Shown here piece after piece: positions 1 to 8,769 of a stretch of 64,000 nucleotides of DNA. Position 1 is the first letter of the stretch, and each line of letters starts with the position of its first letter. The stretch covers positions 206,090 through 270,089 of the forward strand of contig JAHLLH010000006.1 in NCBI GenBank assembly GCA_020444265.1, given 5' to 3'. The DNA is from a bacterium (lineage in GTDB: Bacteria; Electryoneota; Electryoneia; Electryoneales; Electryoneaceae). Under the pieces are notes generated by a model. It saw only the letters and a program-made list of their open reading frames with translations, ran no database searches and was not told where the DNA came from. Position numbers and translations under genes: made by a program.

Positions 1-873
1 CCCGCCATGCCCCGGGTCGATCACAATCTTGTCAATTTTCCACTTGGCGCGATCCTCTTCCAGCGTCTGGAGGATGGTCTTGTCGCCATAAGCGTGCGGC
101 GCTTCCGGTTCATCATCGCCCGTTGCCAGGGTCACATGAAGCGTCAACACATTGCCTGCATCCGGGCCTTCTAACCGTGCTCCGCGCACCGCAGCGGGCA
201 GATCGAGTACGGCACGGTCATCCGCATCGGTGAAACTCAACGCTGCCAGGGCGAGGCTGTCGCCCGCCTGATCCGCCTGGGAACCGCGTAAATGGGAACC
301 TGGGACGGTCAACGCGACCCTGCTCGAATCAAGTAGTTCGATTTTCCCGACGAGGGAACGCGCGAGAACGAGACGGTAACTCCAGTCATTTCCCTCGCTG
401 ATCGCTTCGAGGGTCAACAGGTCACGTGCCAGCGGAGTGAAGTCTAGGCGACGCTGGCTGTAGTCCGTACCAATCGTACCCGGCGCATATTGCTCGAGAA
501 TCTCGAGGAAGGTTTCTTCGGGCACATAGAAACGGAATTCTTCGCGGTAGGCTGGCAGTGGAAAATGGATGATGTCCAACCCCACCTGCGCGAACGAACC
601 ATCCGGCACAAAAACGACAGGTGTTCCGGGGAACTTGAAGACGTAGCGGTCCGCCTCATCCCGGTAGTACGCCACACTCAAGCCATCGCACAAGGAGAGG
701 GCATCGACAAAGGGCACGTCGCCATTGACCTGCACGGGGGCCGAGCCGGTGGCGGTGCTGTCACGAAACACCGTCCAACGATCAGGGGCATCCTGAGCAG
801 GGGTAAAGGGTGCCTGCAACCCCAGTAGAAACAGAGTCAGCAGCCCGGCGGCAATCCAGGGAAAGCGTTGCAT
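1..873 (-). CDS. N-acetylmuramoyl-L-alanine amidase, 5' part (cut by window edge)
   Basis: The reading frame runs off the left edge, so only 291 residues are visible. It starts MQRFPWIAAGLLTLFLLGLQ, a signal peptide, so the product is exported. A long beta-rich region (about residues 35-275) precedes KIDKIVIDPGHGG at the edge, which is the opening of the amidase_3 catalytic domain with its first zinc-binding His. Family knowledge: such enzymes cleave the amide bond between MurNAc and L-Ala of peptidoglycan, usually in cell separation or remodelling. The N-terminal region would be the wall-targeting part. ATG at 871-873 follows a GGGGAG about 15 bases upstream, a loose spacing. The catalytic domain itself is outside the window, so activity cannot be judged. 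Confidence 0.8.
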   Translation of the reverse strand, partial: MQRFPWIAAGLLTLFLLGLQAPFTPAQDAPDRWTVFRDSTATGSAPVQVNGDVPFVDALSLCDGLSVAYYRDEADRYVFKFPGTPVVFVPDGSFAQVGLDIIHFPLPAYREEFRFYVPEETFLEILEQYAPGTIGTDYSQRRLDFTPLARDLLTLEAISEGNDWSYRLVLARSLVGKIELLDSSRVALTVPGSHLRGSQADQAGDSLALAALSFTDADDRAVLDLPAAVRGARLEGPDAGNVLTLHVTLATGDDEPEAPHAYGDKTILQTLEEDRAKWKIDKIVIDPGHGG

Positions 874-1003
874 CGGGCAAAGGTATCACTCCCCGCATCT
901 CCGAGCAAGACCGAAGAGGGGTTGATCCCCTTCCAGAAAGCCGTTTTTCAGGTACGAGGAGCTACACACCAGCTCACCCGGTTGGGTGGTCCAATGGGTG
1001 GCC

Positions 1004-1313
1004 CCCGGGCAGCCCACTGCCCGGGTCTCACGCCCCTCTTCGCGACGTACTCTTTCCCAGATACGTCATTGCGAGCGAAGCGAAGCAATCTACTCTTGCA
1101 CTCCCCTGACGGCGGTCATCGCCGGAAGGGGACCTTCGCATCTTGCGACCTTACGCACCCCATCTCCCCATCACCCCTCTGCCGCTCAACCGAGCAGCAA
1201 TCAAGAGCAGATTGCCACACAGCGCGGCTTCCGCCGCTTGTTCGCAATGACGTAGCAGGAGCTTGTCTGCAAGCGGGCCGGGGGAACGAAACCCGGGCAG
1301 AGGACTGCCCGGG
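1004..1313. repeat. Intergenic palindromic repeat cluster
   Basis: The 690-base gap between the divergent amidase and T9SS cargo genes is mostly repeats. It holds a cccgggcag/ctgcccggg hairpin (1004-1012 with 1017-1025). Next is an element bounded by cgtcattgcgagcgaagcg at 1064 and its degenerate inverse ending ttcgcaatgacg near 1252, with inner agattgc/gcaatct pairs. A second cccgggcag/ctgcccggg hairpin follows (1292-1300 with 1305-1313). The same families recur at 45.7-46.0 kb. The open frames across it have no coding features. The remaining bases up to 1562 should hold promoters for both flanking genes, but I cannot pick one out. Confidence 0.7.
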
Positions 1314-1562
1314 CCACCCCCGGTTCTCCAACCATCCCCGCAACCTCCTGCGCACGGGATTCACAGCGAGCGCATCCCGCTCCCAACCCCCAATTCATCG
1401 AACCGCTTTTTTGCGTTTATTGGCCTGTTCTTCTCTCTCAGAAAGCGTTATTATTCAAGAGGTAGGATCAAGTGGAGCCCGTTTGGCTCGTAGTGCTCCA
1501 GACAGGTACAATCGTTGCACGTTCAAGTGTGGCTCATTGTGCTGGTGAAAGGTATTCGTGAC

Positions 1563-3017
1563 GTGAAGCATTCAAGGCTACTCCTTCTGTTCCTCAGCCT
1601 GCTTTTCGCAGGCGGGGTGTGCGCTCAGGACATCGTTGACCTGGTGACCTGGAATGGCGACAAACGCTCCTGGGAGTTGGGGACAGAAACCAATGTTGAG
1701 GCGCAAACCATCGCTCCGCTGGTCGGGGCGGTCTCTGCGGATGGTACGATGCTGCTTCGCATCTACCCTTCGGCGGGTTCCTACACCAGCAGCAATTTCC
1801 AACCTATCCCGCCCGAGGCGGTCCGTCCGCTACGCGACGTCAGCCACTACACCTTCATTTCCAACGACAGCACGGTTTGGGTTGAAGATTGGCCGACTAA
1901 CGGTGGCCCGCCCTACTTGAGCAGCCTGGATGGATTGCCCCCGGCACACTACACCTTTGACTTCGGTGGGATGGGTTCACTCGACCAGCGCTGGCAGTGG
2001 ATGATGACCTATGAAAATGCTCAGGACACGACCTCACTCTACCTGATCAGCTACTCTGCGCCTGAGATGGTGGCCAGCTTCCCGGGCCGTGTAGTCAGCG
2101 AACCAAGGATGCACGAAACACGTGCCAATGGCGACTGGTCTGATTTTGATATTCGCTTCACCTGGCCGACAGAAGCCCTGGATGGTATGGTTGTGCTCGA
2201 TGAGGGAACCTCCGAGCCGGATACCATCGCATGGGCTGCCCCTTATGATCCCATCTCCCTGGTCTACAGCCCCCGTCTGATCGAGGGCGAACGGACGATG
2301 TTCGGGATTGTACCGATCAGCGGGAACACGTATAAACTCTACCATCAGCAAGGTGATATCTGTCTGGATCGCGGGAACATCGATTCCCAGGTACCGCCTC
2401 GCCACTTCACCACCACCGAATATCAGCGCACAGACCTGCTCGATGCCGATTTCATCTCCTGGGTGGAGCGTATCAACGGTGTCGATGTGATCAAGTGGGA
2501 ACGGTACCAGTACCAGTTCGGGTATGACACCCCCGAAATCACGACGGGTGAGATCCCCTGTGATGGCAGCGTCAACCGTCTCCGTGCCCAGTACGCCGCC
2601 GGGGTAGACGATTATGGCCCCTACGACAGCTGGTACCTCGTCTGGAGCGAGTATGACGAGTTTGAGAATGTCACCTATCTTCGCTCCATGATGGCGGATC
2701 GAACTCCGCCGTTCGATACGGATGTGGCATCTTTCAAGGGCACCCAACCAACCACAATCACTCTCCACCCCACCTACCCCAACCCGTTTAACGCATCGAC
2801 CGTTGTCCCGTTCGAGCTGAGCAAGGTGGGCCAGGTAAGAATCGCTGTCTATGACATGCTGGGACGTGAAGTTGGCGTGTTGAAGGATGGGGTGATGCAG
2901 ACGGGGCTACACAGGGTGAGTTGGCAACCCACAGCTAGGCTCGCCTCCGGCACGTATCTCCTGAAACTCTCGGCGGGGGACCAATCAAGCATACGGAAGA
3001 TCACCCTGATTCAATAA
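1563..3017 (+). CDS. Secreted protein with T9SS type A sorting domain
   Basis: Predicted extracellular protein of about 484 residues, function unknown. It has a signal peptide (KHSRLLLLFLSLLFAGGVCA-Q). A body of about 380 residues rich in W, Y and D follows, with no family I recognise. The last 85 residues form a T9SS sorting domain: YPNPFNAST, then VYDMLGREVGVL, then SGTYLLKL and a final basic stretch. The domain routes the protein through the type IX system and is usually cleaved. I chose GTG at 1563, with AAAGGT nine bases upstream, over TTG at 1515, because it puts the signal peptide at the N-terminus. The next gene begins 18 bases after the stop and encodes a similar protein, so they are probably cotranscribed. 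Confidence 0.8.
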   Translation: MKHSRLLLLFLSLLFAGGVCAQDIVDLVTWNGDKRSWELGTETNVEAQTIAPLVGAVSADGTMLLRIYPSAGSYTSSNFQPIPPEAVRPLRDVSHYTFISNDSTVWVEDWPTNGGPPYLSSLDGLPPAHYTFDFGGMGSLDQRWQWMMTYENAQDTTSLYLISYSAPEMVASFPGRVVSEPRMHETRANGDWSDFDIRFTWPTEALDGMVVLDEGTSEPDTIAWAAPYDPISLVYSPRLIEGERTMFGIVPISGNTYKLYHQQGDICLDRGNIDSQVPPRHFTTTEYQRTDLLDADFISWVERINGVDVIKWERYQYQFGYDTPEITTGEIPCDGSVNRLRAQYAAGVDDYGPYDSWYLVWSEYDEFENVTYLRSMMADRTPPFDTDVASFKGTQPTTITLHPTYPNPFNASTVVPFELSKVGQVRIAVYDMLGREVGVLKDGVMQTGLHRVSWQPTARLASGTYLLKLSAGDQSSIRKITLIQ

Positions 3018-3035
3018 TCCTGATCGGAGCAACAG

Positions 3036-4421
3036 ATGCATCGAACTTTTGCAGTTCTCCTGATCAATCTTTCATTGTGCCTGATGCCTTTCTTTGCCTT
3101 CGCCGAAGATCCCATCCTGATCGGAACCTATCCCGGGGAATGGAGCAACTGGGATGTTGACTATGAAGGATGGGACTTGTCGTTTGATCCTTGTGGTGGG
3201 TACGAACCCTTGCTGGTCACTCTCGAAGGGAACCTGGTTGATGTGTACAGACTTGGTGTTGGCGATTACCATCACAGCACGTCCGATAGCTGGCAGGTGA
3301 GCGAAGGGTTTCAAGGGCCGGTCCGGGGTATCACCACCGAGCATATTCTGGACGATACGGGGATTCTCTATTCATCGACTGGACCTTTCGAGGACGTGCC
3401 CCCGCTAGCATCCCTTTATCCCCGACCAAGTAGTATTTCTGGCATCGGCATGGGTTTCACTGAACCTGATACCGCCGGCAATTTAACGCTTTACAATGTC
3501 GGCTTTGGCGATTTCAGCCTCGGCATTACAGGGCGCTTCGCTAACTTCGATTCTCGTCTCGAATCGCCGTCACTCTTCGTGATCGATCTCGACTTTTACC
3601 TGCGTCCAGCGGATTCCCTCGGCATTTATCGATACGCCTATGGCTCTGCATTTCGGGATTATATCTCGCCCGATTCTGTCTGGTATGCCGATCCTATTGC
3701 CCTGTTGCCACGGGAGAACGGTTATTATGTCGTTTCATCATTTACCGATACCAGCTATGCGCTCTACTACGCTGCAGGTGACGAAATCATAGACACAACC
3801 GCCGTCCGGTACATTTTCTACCCAGATGGCGAGCTGAAGAACTTCACAATTACAGGATTAGACCTTCCCTCGGATGGCTGGTGGGATGACTGGGGTGGCT
3901 ACAACATTGGATGGGTTGTTCAGAATGAACATTCCGCCCGTTTGCAAACATCATCCGGTATTGACCATGAAGTGACGGGAACCATCACTCGTATGCGCCT
4001 CGCCAACTTGTACGCGCAAGACTGTGATGCGTCGCCCTACTTTGCCAAATGGATGATTTACAGTGTGTACAACGGGACCAGTACACAGCTCTATGCCTGG
4101 ATGTATGACCGTTCGCCCTTCATCTCGGTCGACGACACGTTCCAACTGATCCCAAACCAGGTGGCACTTCACCCTGCCTACCCGAATCCCTTTAACGCAT
4201 CAACGGTCATCCCGTTCGAGTTGAACAAGACCGGGATGGTGCGGATTGCGGTGCTCGATTTGCTGGGGCGAGAAGTTGGCGTGTTGCAGGATGGGGTGAT
4301 GCAGGCGGGGCTGCACAAGGTGAGTTGGCAACCCACAGCTGGGCTCGCCTCCGGCACGTATCTCCTGCGTCTCGAGCAGGATGGCAGGCAGGCGGTGCAG
4401 CGTGTGCAACTGGTGAAGTAA
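3036..4421 (+). CDS. Secreted protein with T9SS type A sorting domain
   Basis: 461 residues: signal peptide (AVLLINLSLCLMPFFAFA), an unrecognised beta-rich body, and a C-terminal T9SS sorting domain (YPNPFNAST, LDLLGREVGVLQDG, SGTYLLRL). The sorting domain is nearly the same as in the gene just upstream, including the VGVL.DGVMQ.GLH.VSWQPTA segment. That suggests recent duplication or conversion of the tail, while the bodies differ. GGAGCAACAG precedes the ATG at a good distance. Second gene of a probable two-gene unit. Substrate or partner unknown. Confidence 0.8.
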   Translation: MHRTFAVLLINLSLCLMPFFAFAEDPILIGTYPGEWSNWDVDYEGWDLSFDPCGGYEPLLVTLEGNLVDVYRLGVGDYHHSTSDSWQVSEGFQGPVRGITTEHILDDTGILYSSTGPFEDVPPLASLYPRPSSISGIGMGFTEPDTAGNLTLYNVGFGDFSLGITGRFANFDSRLESPSLFVIDLDFYLRPADSLGIYRYAYGSAFRDYISPDSVWYADPIALLPRENGYYVVSSFTDTSYALYYAAGDEIIDTTAVRYIFYPDGELKNFTITGLDLPSDGWWDDWGGYNIGWVVQNEHSARLQTSSGIDHEVTGTITRMRLANLYAQDCDASPYFAKWMIYSVYNGTSTQLYAWMYDRSPFISVDDTFQLIPNQVALHPAYPNPFNASTVIPFELNKTGMVRIAVLDLLGREVGVLQDGVMQAGLHKVSWQPTAGLASGTYLLRLEQDGRQAVQRVQLVK

Positions 4422-4429
4422 TGCGAGTT

Positions 4430-4614
4430 GTCATCCCGGGCTTGACCCGGGATCCAGCATCCTTAGTCTTGAGCGAGTGCCCTCATCGGCCCCCAGCGAC
4501 AATGTTTTGGCGGTGGTTCGGACCTCGTGACGCCCTCTCCGTGCAACCTCAGATTTGATCAATAGAGACTACTTATAGCGTCGATGCTGGGCCCCGGATC
4601 AAGTCCGGGGTGAC
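4430..4614. repeat. Paired inverted palindromic repeat
   Basis: Two palindromic units face each other. One begins at 4430 with gtcatcccgggcttgacccg and runs on into gatccagcat. Its inverse ends at 4614 with ccggatcaagtccggggtga. Each unit can itself form a cccggg-type hairpin. The same motif recurs at 28027-28062 and inside every unit of the tandem array at 16953-17878. The gap 4422-4862 holds nothing else I can support as a gene. Confidence 0.75.
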
Positions 4615-4862
4615 ACCCTGTCTACGTCAGCGGATGAAAACACCCCCTCACATGACAGTTACCCTCACACGCATCGACCATCTCGGGAACCAAGCTGGTT
4701 ACTACGCTCCAACTCTATCGCGCATCCATCCGGAAAACTGTCCCATCCCCCCGAGAGCATGTCTCTCCTCCTTTTTCGTGATTGCTGTAACCCCCACCCG
4801 AGCAAACTGTCCAACTTCCGGAGGGAGAAATACCGGATGAACAAGCGTTGGAGCTCGGTCTG

Positions 4863-5411
4863 GTGGAGGGACACACCGATAACAGGCAGTTCTGGCATGG
4901 AGCGTACGAAGAGCATGGGCCGGGAATCCTTGCTTTTCTGACGAACCGGCTGGGCAACCGGACACAGGCCGAAGACCTGCTTCAAGAAACCTTCGTCCGG
5001 GCAATTCGAGCCAAAGACAATCTGCGTGACACGAGCAAAGTGAAGTCGTACCTGTTCAGCGTCGCGCACAACCTGATGGTCAACCATGTGCGGAAAAAGA
5101 AGCCGACAAGCCTGCCGCAAGGAGCCGATTTCGATGGGGATCCCTTCGATCTGGTCGCGGATCCCGATCAGCTTGCGCCGGACGAGGAGGCTGCGATGTC
5201 CGATCTGAACGGACACGTGACACGCACAATGGAGTCCATGAGCGAGCGGTACCGGGTCGCGTTTCAGCTAGGGGTGCTGGAGGGACGATCCTACGATGAG
5301 ATTTGCCGGTCCACAGGATGGAACCTTGGACAGGTAAAGATCAACATTCACCGGGCACGGAAGCAGATGATTGCTTCGCTGAGTGACGGTGGCTATCTCG
5401 ACGAGAGATGA
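4863..5411 (+). CDS. ECF-type RNA polymerase sigma factor
   Basis: About 182 residues. Region 2 is clear: ILAFLTNRLGNRTQAEDLLQ, ETFVRAI, then VKSYLFSVAHNLMVNHVRKK. Region 4 follows: SERYRVAFQLGVLEGRSYDE, then a helix-turn-helix ending QVKINIHRARKQM. It directs polymerase to envelope- or stress-type promoters (family knowledge). The start is uncertain: GTG 4863 has GGAG nine bases upstream, and TTG 4848 is also in frame. The strongest ribosome site (GGAGGGAG, 4820-4827) points to ATG 4837 in another frame. The gene is followed within 20 bases by its anti-sigma partner, the usual arrangement for self-regulated ECF pairs. Confidence 0.88.
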   Translation: MEGHTDNRQFWHGAYEEHGPGILAFLTNRLGNRTQAEDLLQETFVRAIRAKDNLRDTSKVKSYLFSVAHNLMVNHVRKKKPTSLPQGADFDGDPFDLVADPDQLAPDEEAAMSDLNGHVTRTMESMSERYRVAFQLGVLEGRSYDEICRSTGWNLGQVKINIHRARKQMIASLSDGGYLDER

Positions 5412-5430
5412 GGGAATCGAGGGAAGAACG

Positions 5431-6084
5431 ATGGAAGAGAGAGCGATGGACGACCGGTTTGAAATAGAAATTTCCACCCTGCTTGACGGTGAGTTGAGCG
5501 GTGAGGAAATGCGCCTGGCGGTCGACGCACTCGTGGAACGCGACGACCTGCGGGACTACTGGAAGCAGTCGAGGCAACTCGACCGCAACCTGAAGGTCCG
5601 CCGTGGCGGCGAAACCGAACCCGTGTCGGAAGAAACCTGGAACCTCATTGAGCGGCAGGCCGGCCTGGGCCGGGCACGTGTCATCTCCATGCCCCGCATG
5701 ACGACGCGTGCTTGGGCCGCTGCCGCCTCCTTGTTCCTGATCCTCGGCTTGTCGGCGGTGGGAGTCTGGCAGACTCCGAGCCCCGCCGGAGCAACTGAAA
5801 AGACAGTCCAACTCGGCTCCAACGAGGGCGACATGTCCGAGGAACGATTCATTGAATTGACGACTGAAATCCTGCAAGCCGATTCACGGTACCACCGGAA
5901 GATGCTGGAGGTGATGGAAGTGGTCAATCAGGAGGCCTATGGACGACGGGAAGGGTCGGATCGTTTCAACAACCCCCGGACCGAAAGCCTGGCCGAACCA
6001 CAGACCCAACCCGAGGTGCGAACCGCAGGCCGAGAAGGCAATACGGAACGTCCCTCAAGCGAGATTGAACTCAACCTCTGGTAA
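5431..6084 (+). CDS. Membrane-anchored anti-sigma factor (RseA-like)
   Basis: 217 residues. The N-terminal cytoplasmic domain FEIEISTLLDGELSGEEMRL, followed by VERDDLRDYWKQSRQLDRN, resembles the sigma-binding domain of RseA-type anti-sigma factors. One membrane span follows (AWAAAASLFLILGLSAVGVW), then an extracytoplasmic tail of about 115 residues rich in Q, E and R. Expected role: hold the upstream ECF factor inactive until an envelope signal triggers release. ATG 5431 has GAGGGAAG at the right distance. ATG 5446 is possible. A frame extending to GTG 5383 would overlap the sigma gene and is less likely. Confidence 0.78.
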   Translation: MEERAMDDRFEIEISTLLDGELSGEEMRLAVDALVERDDLRDYWKQSRQLDRNLKVRRGGETEPVSEETWNLIERQAGLGRARVISMPRMTTRAWAAAASLFLILGLSAVGVWQTPSPAGATEKTVQLGSNEGDMSEERFIELTTEILQADSRYHRKMLEVMEVVNQEAYGRREGSDRFNNPRTESLAEPQTQPEVRTAGREGNTERPSSEIELNLW

Positions 6085-6123
6085 CAGAGCGGGACAGAGA
6101 TCCCGATACGAAGGAGAAATATT

Positions 6124-7605
6124 ATGACTGGCAAGCTTCGACTCGTGACGACCCTGGCCGCTTTCAGCGCCTTCGTCCTCACCCTCGCCCTCGCCATTCC
6201 TGCAGAGGCGAAGCACGCGAAGCAGGGATACATCTACGGCAAGGTGACCACCAGATCGGGCAACAGCTACACCGGCTTGATGCGCTGGGATGATGAGGAA
6301 ACCTTCTGGGATGATCTCTTTCATTCCTACAAGGAAAACCTCCCTTACTCCGACTATCTTGAGGGCCATTCACGCAGCTCCAAGAAGGATGTACGTGAAG
6401 TCGAACGTGAGCTGAAACGTGTCGAGCGTGAGGAAGAAGCGCTCAAGAAGCAATACGAGCGCATTGCGGACCGTCTGGCAAAAGCGAAAAGTGACGAGCA
6501 GCGTAATGAACTGCGCGAAGAGCAGCTCGAGCTGATCGAAGACCGGACCGATATGGCGGAAGACCGTGCCCAACTCTTTGAAGAATTGGCCCGTCTTCGC
6601 GAACGCGACTCCAACCGGACCGTCTCCGTCCTCGGCGGGGCGCTGAAGATCAACTGGAACGATTGGAGCACGGGTGGACGTATCTTCATCGCCCGTTTCG
6701 GCGACATCAAGAAGATCACCGTCATCGGCAGTGAAGATGCCGAGCTCGAGATGCGTAATGGTTCCGTCTATACCGTTAGCGGCTATTCAAACGATGTCGG
6801 TGGTACGGTCAAGGTAAAGGATGCTGCGCTGGGCAACATCAGCCTCGAGTGGCGGAAGATCGACACCATCGAATTCATGGAAACGCCGAAGAATGTCGAG
6901 CCGGATGGGTATCGGATGTACGGCACCCTCTACACCGATTCCGGCGAGTTCACCGGCTTCATCCAGTGGGATAGCGAAGAGTGCATCTCGACGGACAAGA
7001 TCGATGGCGACAGCCAGGATGGCCGTCTCTCGATCGATATGGGCCAGATCCAGACCATCGAACGTCGCAGCCGCAGCTCTTCAAAGATCATCCTTCAGGA
7101 TGGCCGCACCCTCTACATGGAAGGCACCAATGATGTAGATGGTTCAATTCGTGGCATCATGGTTGAGACAAAGGGCCATGGCCGTGTCAAGGTGCCGTGG
7201 GATGCCTTTGACCGTGTCGAGTTCAGCAATGATACCGGCGAAAGCGGCATGGGGTATGATGAGTACGCCCGTCAGTGGCAACTCAACGGAAGCGTGGTGG
7301 ATGCTGCAGGCGTGGAACGCAAGGGACGGATTGTCTTCGACCTCGACGAGTCAGAAAGCTGGGAAATCCTCAACGGAGACCAGTTTGACATCGAGTTTGA
7401 TGTTCCCTTCAGCCTGATCAAATCGATCCAGCCGCGCAGCCGCAATTTCAGTATCGTCGAACTGAGCAACGGTGAAAGTGTCCGTCTCGAGGCAAGCCAG
7501 GATGTCAGCTCGGACAACGATGGCGTACTGGTCTTCGACAAGGGCGAGAAGGACCCGACCTACATCCCATGGGATGAGATCGAACTGATTAAGTTCAGTC
7601 GTTGA
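6124..7605 (+). CDS. Exported three-fold-repeat protein with long coiled coil
   Basis: 493 residues, no family I can name. Signal peptide through PAEA at about residue 29. The pattern YGxV..TxSGxxxxGxIxWDxEE ... IxWxxIDxIEF occurs three times, starting near residues 37, 262 and 385. The first copy is split by a highly charged heptad-type coiled coil (about residues 85-165, EVERELKRVEREEEALKKQY and following). Good ribosome site AAGGAG. It follows the anti-sigma gene by 39 bases, so it is probably part of the sigma regulon and acts in the periplasm or at the envelope. A terminator follows directly. Role inferred from context only. Confidence 0.7.
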   Translation: MTGKLRLVTTLAAFSAFVLTLALAIPAEAKHAKQGYIYGKVTTRSGNSYTGLMRWDDEETFWDDLFHSYKENLPYSDYLEGHSRSSKKDVREVERELKRVEREEEALKKQYERIADRLAKAKSDEQRNELREEQLELIEDRTDMAEDRAQLFEELARLRERDSNRTVSVLGGALKINWNDWSTGGRIFIARFGDIKKITVIGSEDAELEMRNGSVYTVSGYSNDVGGTVKVKDAALGNISLEWRKIDTIEFMETPKNVEPDGYRMYGTLYTDSGEFTGFIQWDSEECISTDKIDGDSQDGRLSIDMGQIQTIERRSRSSSKIILQDGRTLYMEGTNDVDGSIRGIMVETKGHGRVKVPWDAFDRVEFSNDTGESGMGYDEYARQWQLNGSVVDAAGVERKGRIVFDLDESESWEILNGDQFDIEFDVPFSLIKSIQPRSRNFSIVELSNGESVRLEASQDVSSDNDGVLVFDKGEKDPTYIPWDEIELIKFSR

Positions 7606-7635
7606 CACGACCTACCAGATTGACTGCCAGTCACA

Positions 7636-7664
7636 ACGCCCGGGGTTTCCCCGGGCGTTTGTTT
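7636..7664 (+). terminator. Rho-independent terminator
   Basis: Ten-base stem acgcccgggg / ccccgggcgt with a three-base ttt loop, followed by ttgttt. It closes the sigma/anti-sigma/repeat-protein operon. Confidence 0.85.
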
Positions 7665-7787
7665 GTGCTGACCCGCTCCCCATCTTCAGGACGTTTCAGA
7701 TATACATGCCCAAATCCGTCCTGTTCCTTGAGACCAAACGGTACACGCCCTACCTTGACAGGGGAATCTTCAGAGGAGGATGGCACC

Positions 7788-8462
7788 ATGGAAGGACTTG
7801 CACAAGATCTGTTCCTGCTCTGCCTGAACGAGCGGAATGGCCGTCTCAGGTCATCCATGGCGAACTATGGGTTCGCGGGGGCGGTGCTGATGCATCTTGC
7901 AGACCAGAGACGAGTGACCCTGGACGGTAAAAAGCTGATTGTGAACGATACCAGCACAACCGGGAATGATTTACAGGATGAAATGCTGGCACGGCTGGCG
8001 CGTGCGAAAAAACCACGTTCCGTGCAATCCTGGGTCAGCAGCTTCGCCTCCGGCATCAAGAAGTTGCCCTCCAAAGTCGCCGAACCCCTTGTGCATGACG
8101 GGGTGCTGGCACAGGATGTAAAGAAATTCCTCGGCATCTTTCCCATGCACTACTTCTTGGTCCGCGATCCGGGCCGTCACTCTGAGGTCATTGAGCGCAT
8201 TCGTGCCATCCTGCTGCAAATGCGTGAAGCGGACCCCGAAAGTGTCGCGTTGATTGCATTGGGAAAATCCTTGGGGCTGGTCAATCGTCTCTTCACACGT
8301 GAAGAGCGTAAAATCGCCAAACCGGTGCTGAAAGAATTGACCAGCAAGGATGCGATGGCGCAAGCAGTTAGCGGTAGTATCGCCGCCGTCCAGGCCGCGA
8401 TTGCCGGGGCTGTCGCCGCATCCACTGTCGCCGCCACATCGGGAAGTGGAGGTGGGTCGTAA
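7788..8462 (+). CDS. GPP34 (GOLPH3/Vps74-like) family protein
   Basis: 224 residues, usual length for a single GPP34 domain. Recognisable features are the opening LAQDLFLLCLNERNGRL, GFAGAVLMHLADQRRVTLDG, a basic middle (RAKKPRSVQSWVSSFASGIK) and the hydrophobic tail AIAGAVAASTVAATSGSG. The eukaryotic relatives bind phosphatidylinositol-4-phosphate on Golgi membranes. The bacterial ones have no settled function, so membrane association is only inference. ATG 7788 follows AGAGGAGG, an excellent ribosome site. It stands alone between a terminator and a repeat cluster. Confidence 0.72.
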   Translation: MEGLAQDLFLLCLNERNGRLRSSMANYGFAGAVLMHLADQRRVTLDGKKLIVNDTSTTGNDLQDEMLARLARAKKPRSVQSWVSSFASGIKKLPSKVAEPLVHDGVLAQDVKKFLGIFPMHYFLVRDPGRHSEVIERIRAILLQMREADPESVALIALGKSLGLVNRLFTREERKIAKPVLKELTSKDAMAQAVSGSIAAVQAAIAGAVAASTVAATSGSGGGS

Positions 8463-8480
8463 TTCCCCTTTTCACCTCTC

Positions 8481-8582
8481 TGTCATCCCCAGCACGCAAC
8501 ATGGTGGTAACCATGTTGTTCGCGTAGCGAACCGGCGTGCGTCGGGGATCCCCCGAGGTGTCGCACCCGGATGGGGATGACA
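8481..8582. repeat. Inverted repeat element (tgtcatcccc family)
   Basis: Outer arms tgtcatcccc (8481-8490) and ggggatgaca (8573-8582) enclose an inner hairpin aacatggt/accatgtt and a ggggatcccc palindrome. A shorter relative with the same ends and the same cgcaacatggt core lies at 9641-9694. Confidence 0.75.
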
Positions 8583-8608
8583 CATGGTGGGTGGCATGCT
8601 CACCCCTC

Positions 8609-8648
8609 AAGAATGCAGGCTTGGCTATCTGCGATAACCACGCCACCC
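8609..8648 (+). repeat. Dispersed repeat, copy 1
   Basis: Contains ggctatctgcgataacc, preceded by aagaatgcaggc. The sequence recurs inverted at 9604-9634 and again at 47442-47479. No coding potential. Confidence 0.7.
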
Positions 8649-8769
8649 TGACCGTCGCCCTATTCTCCCTCTTTCGATACGCGACCTGCTTCCCTCGCTT
8701 GTCCCGATCTACTATCTTCCTCAAACCCTGCAGCGGCGGGGCCATCGTGAACCACAATCGGGGGAACCC

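Noticed and set aside
810..1548. Several overlapping plus- and minus-strand frames of 65-226 codons
   Set aside because: They cross palindromic repeats and contradict each other; no signal of selection or start site.
2034..2768. 244-codon minus-strand frame
   Set aside because: Lies wholly inside the T9SS cargo gene 1563-3017 and has no family features; antisense shadow.
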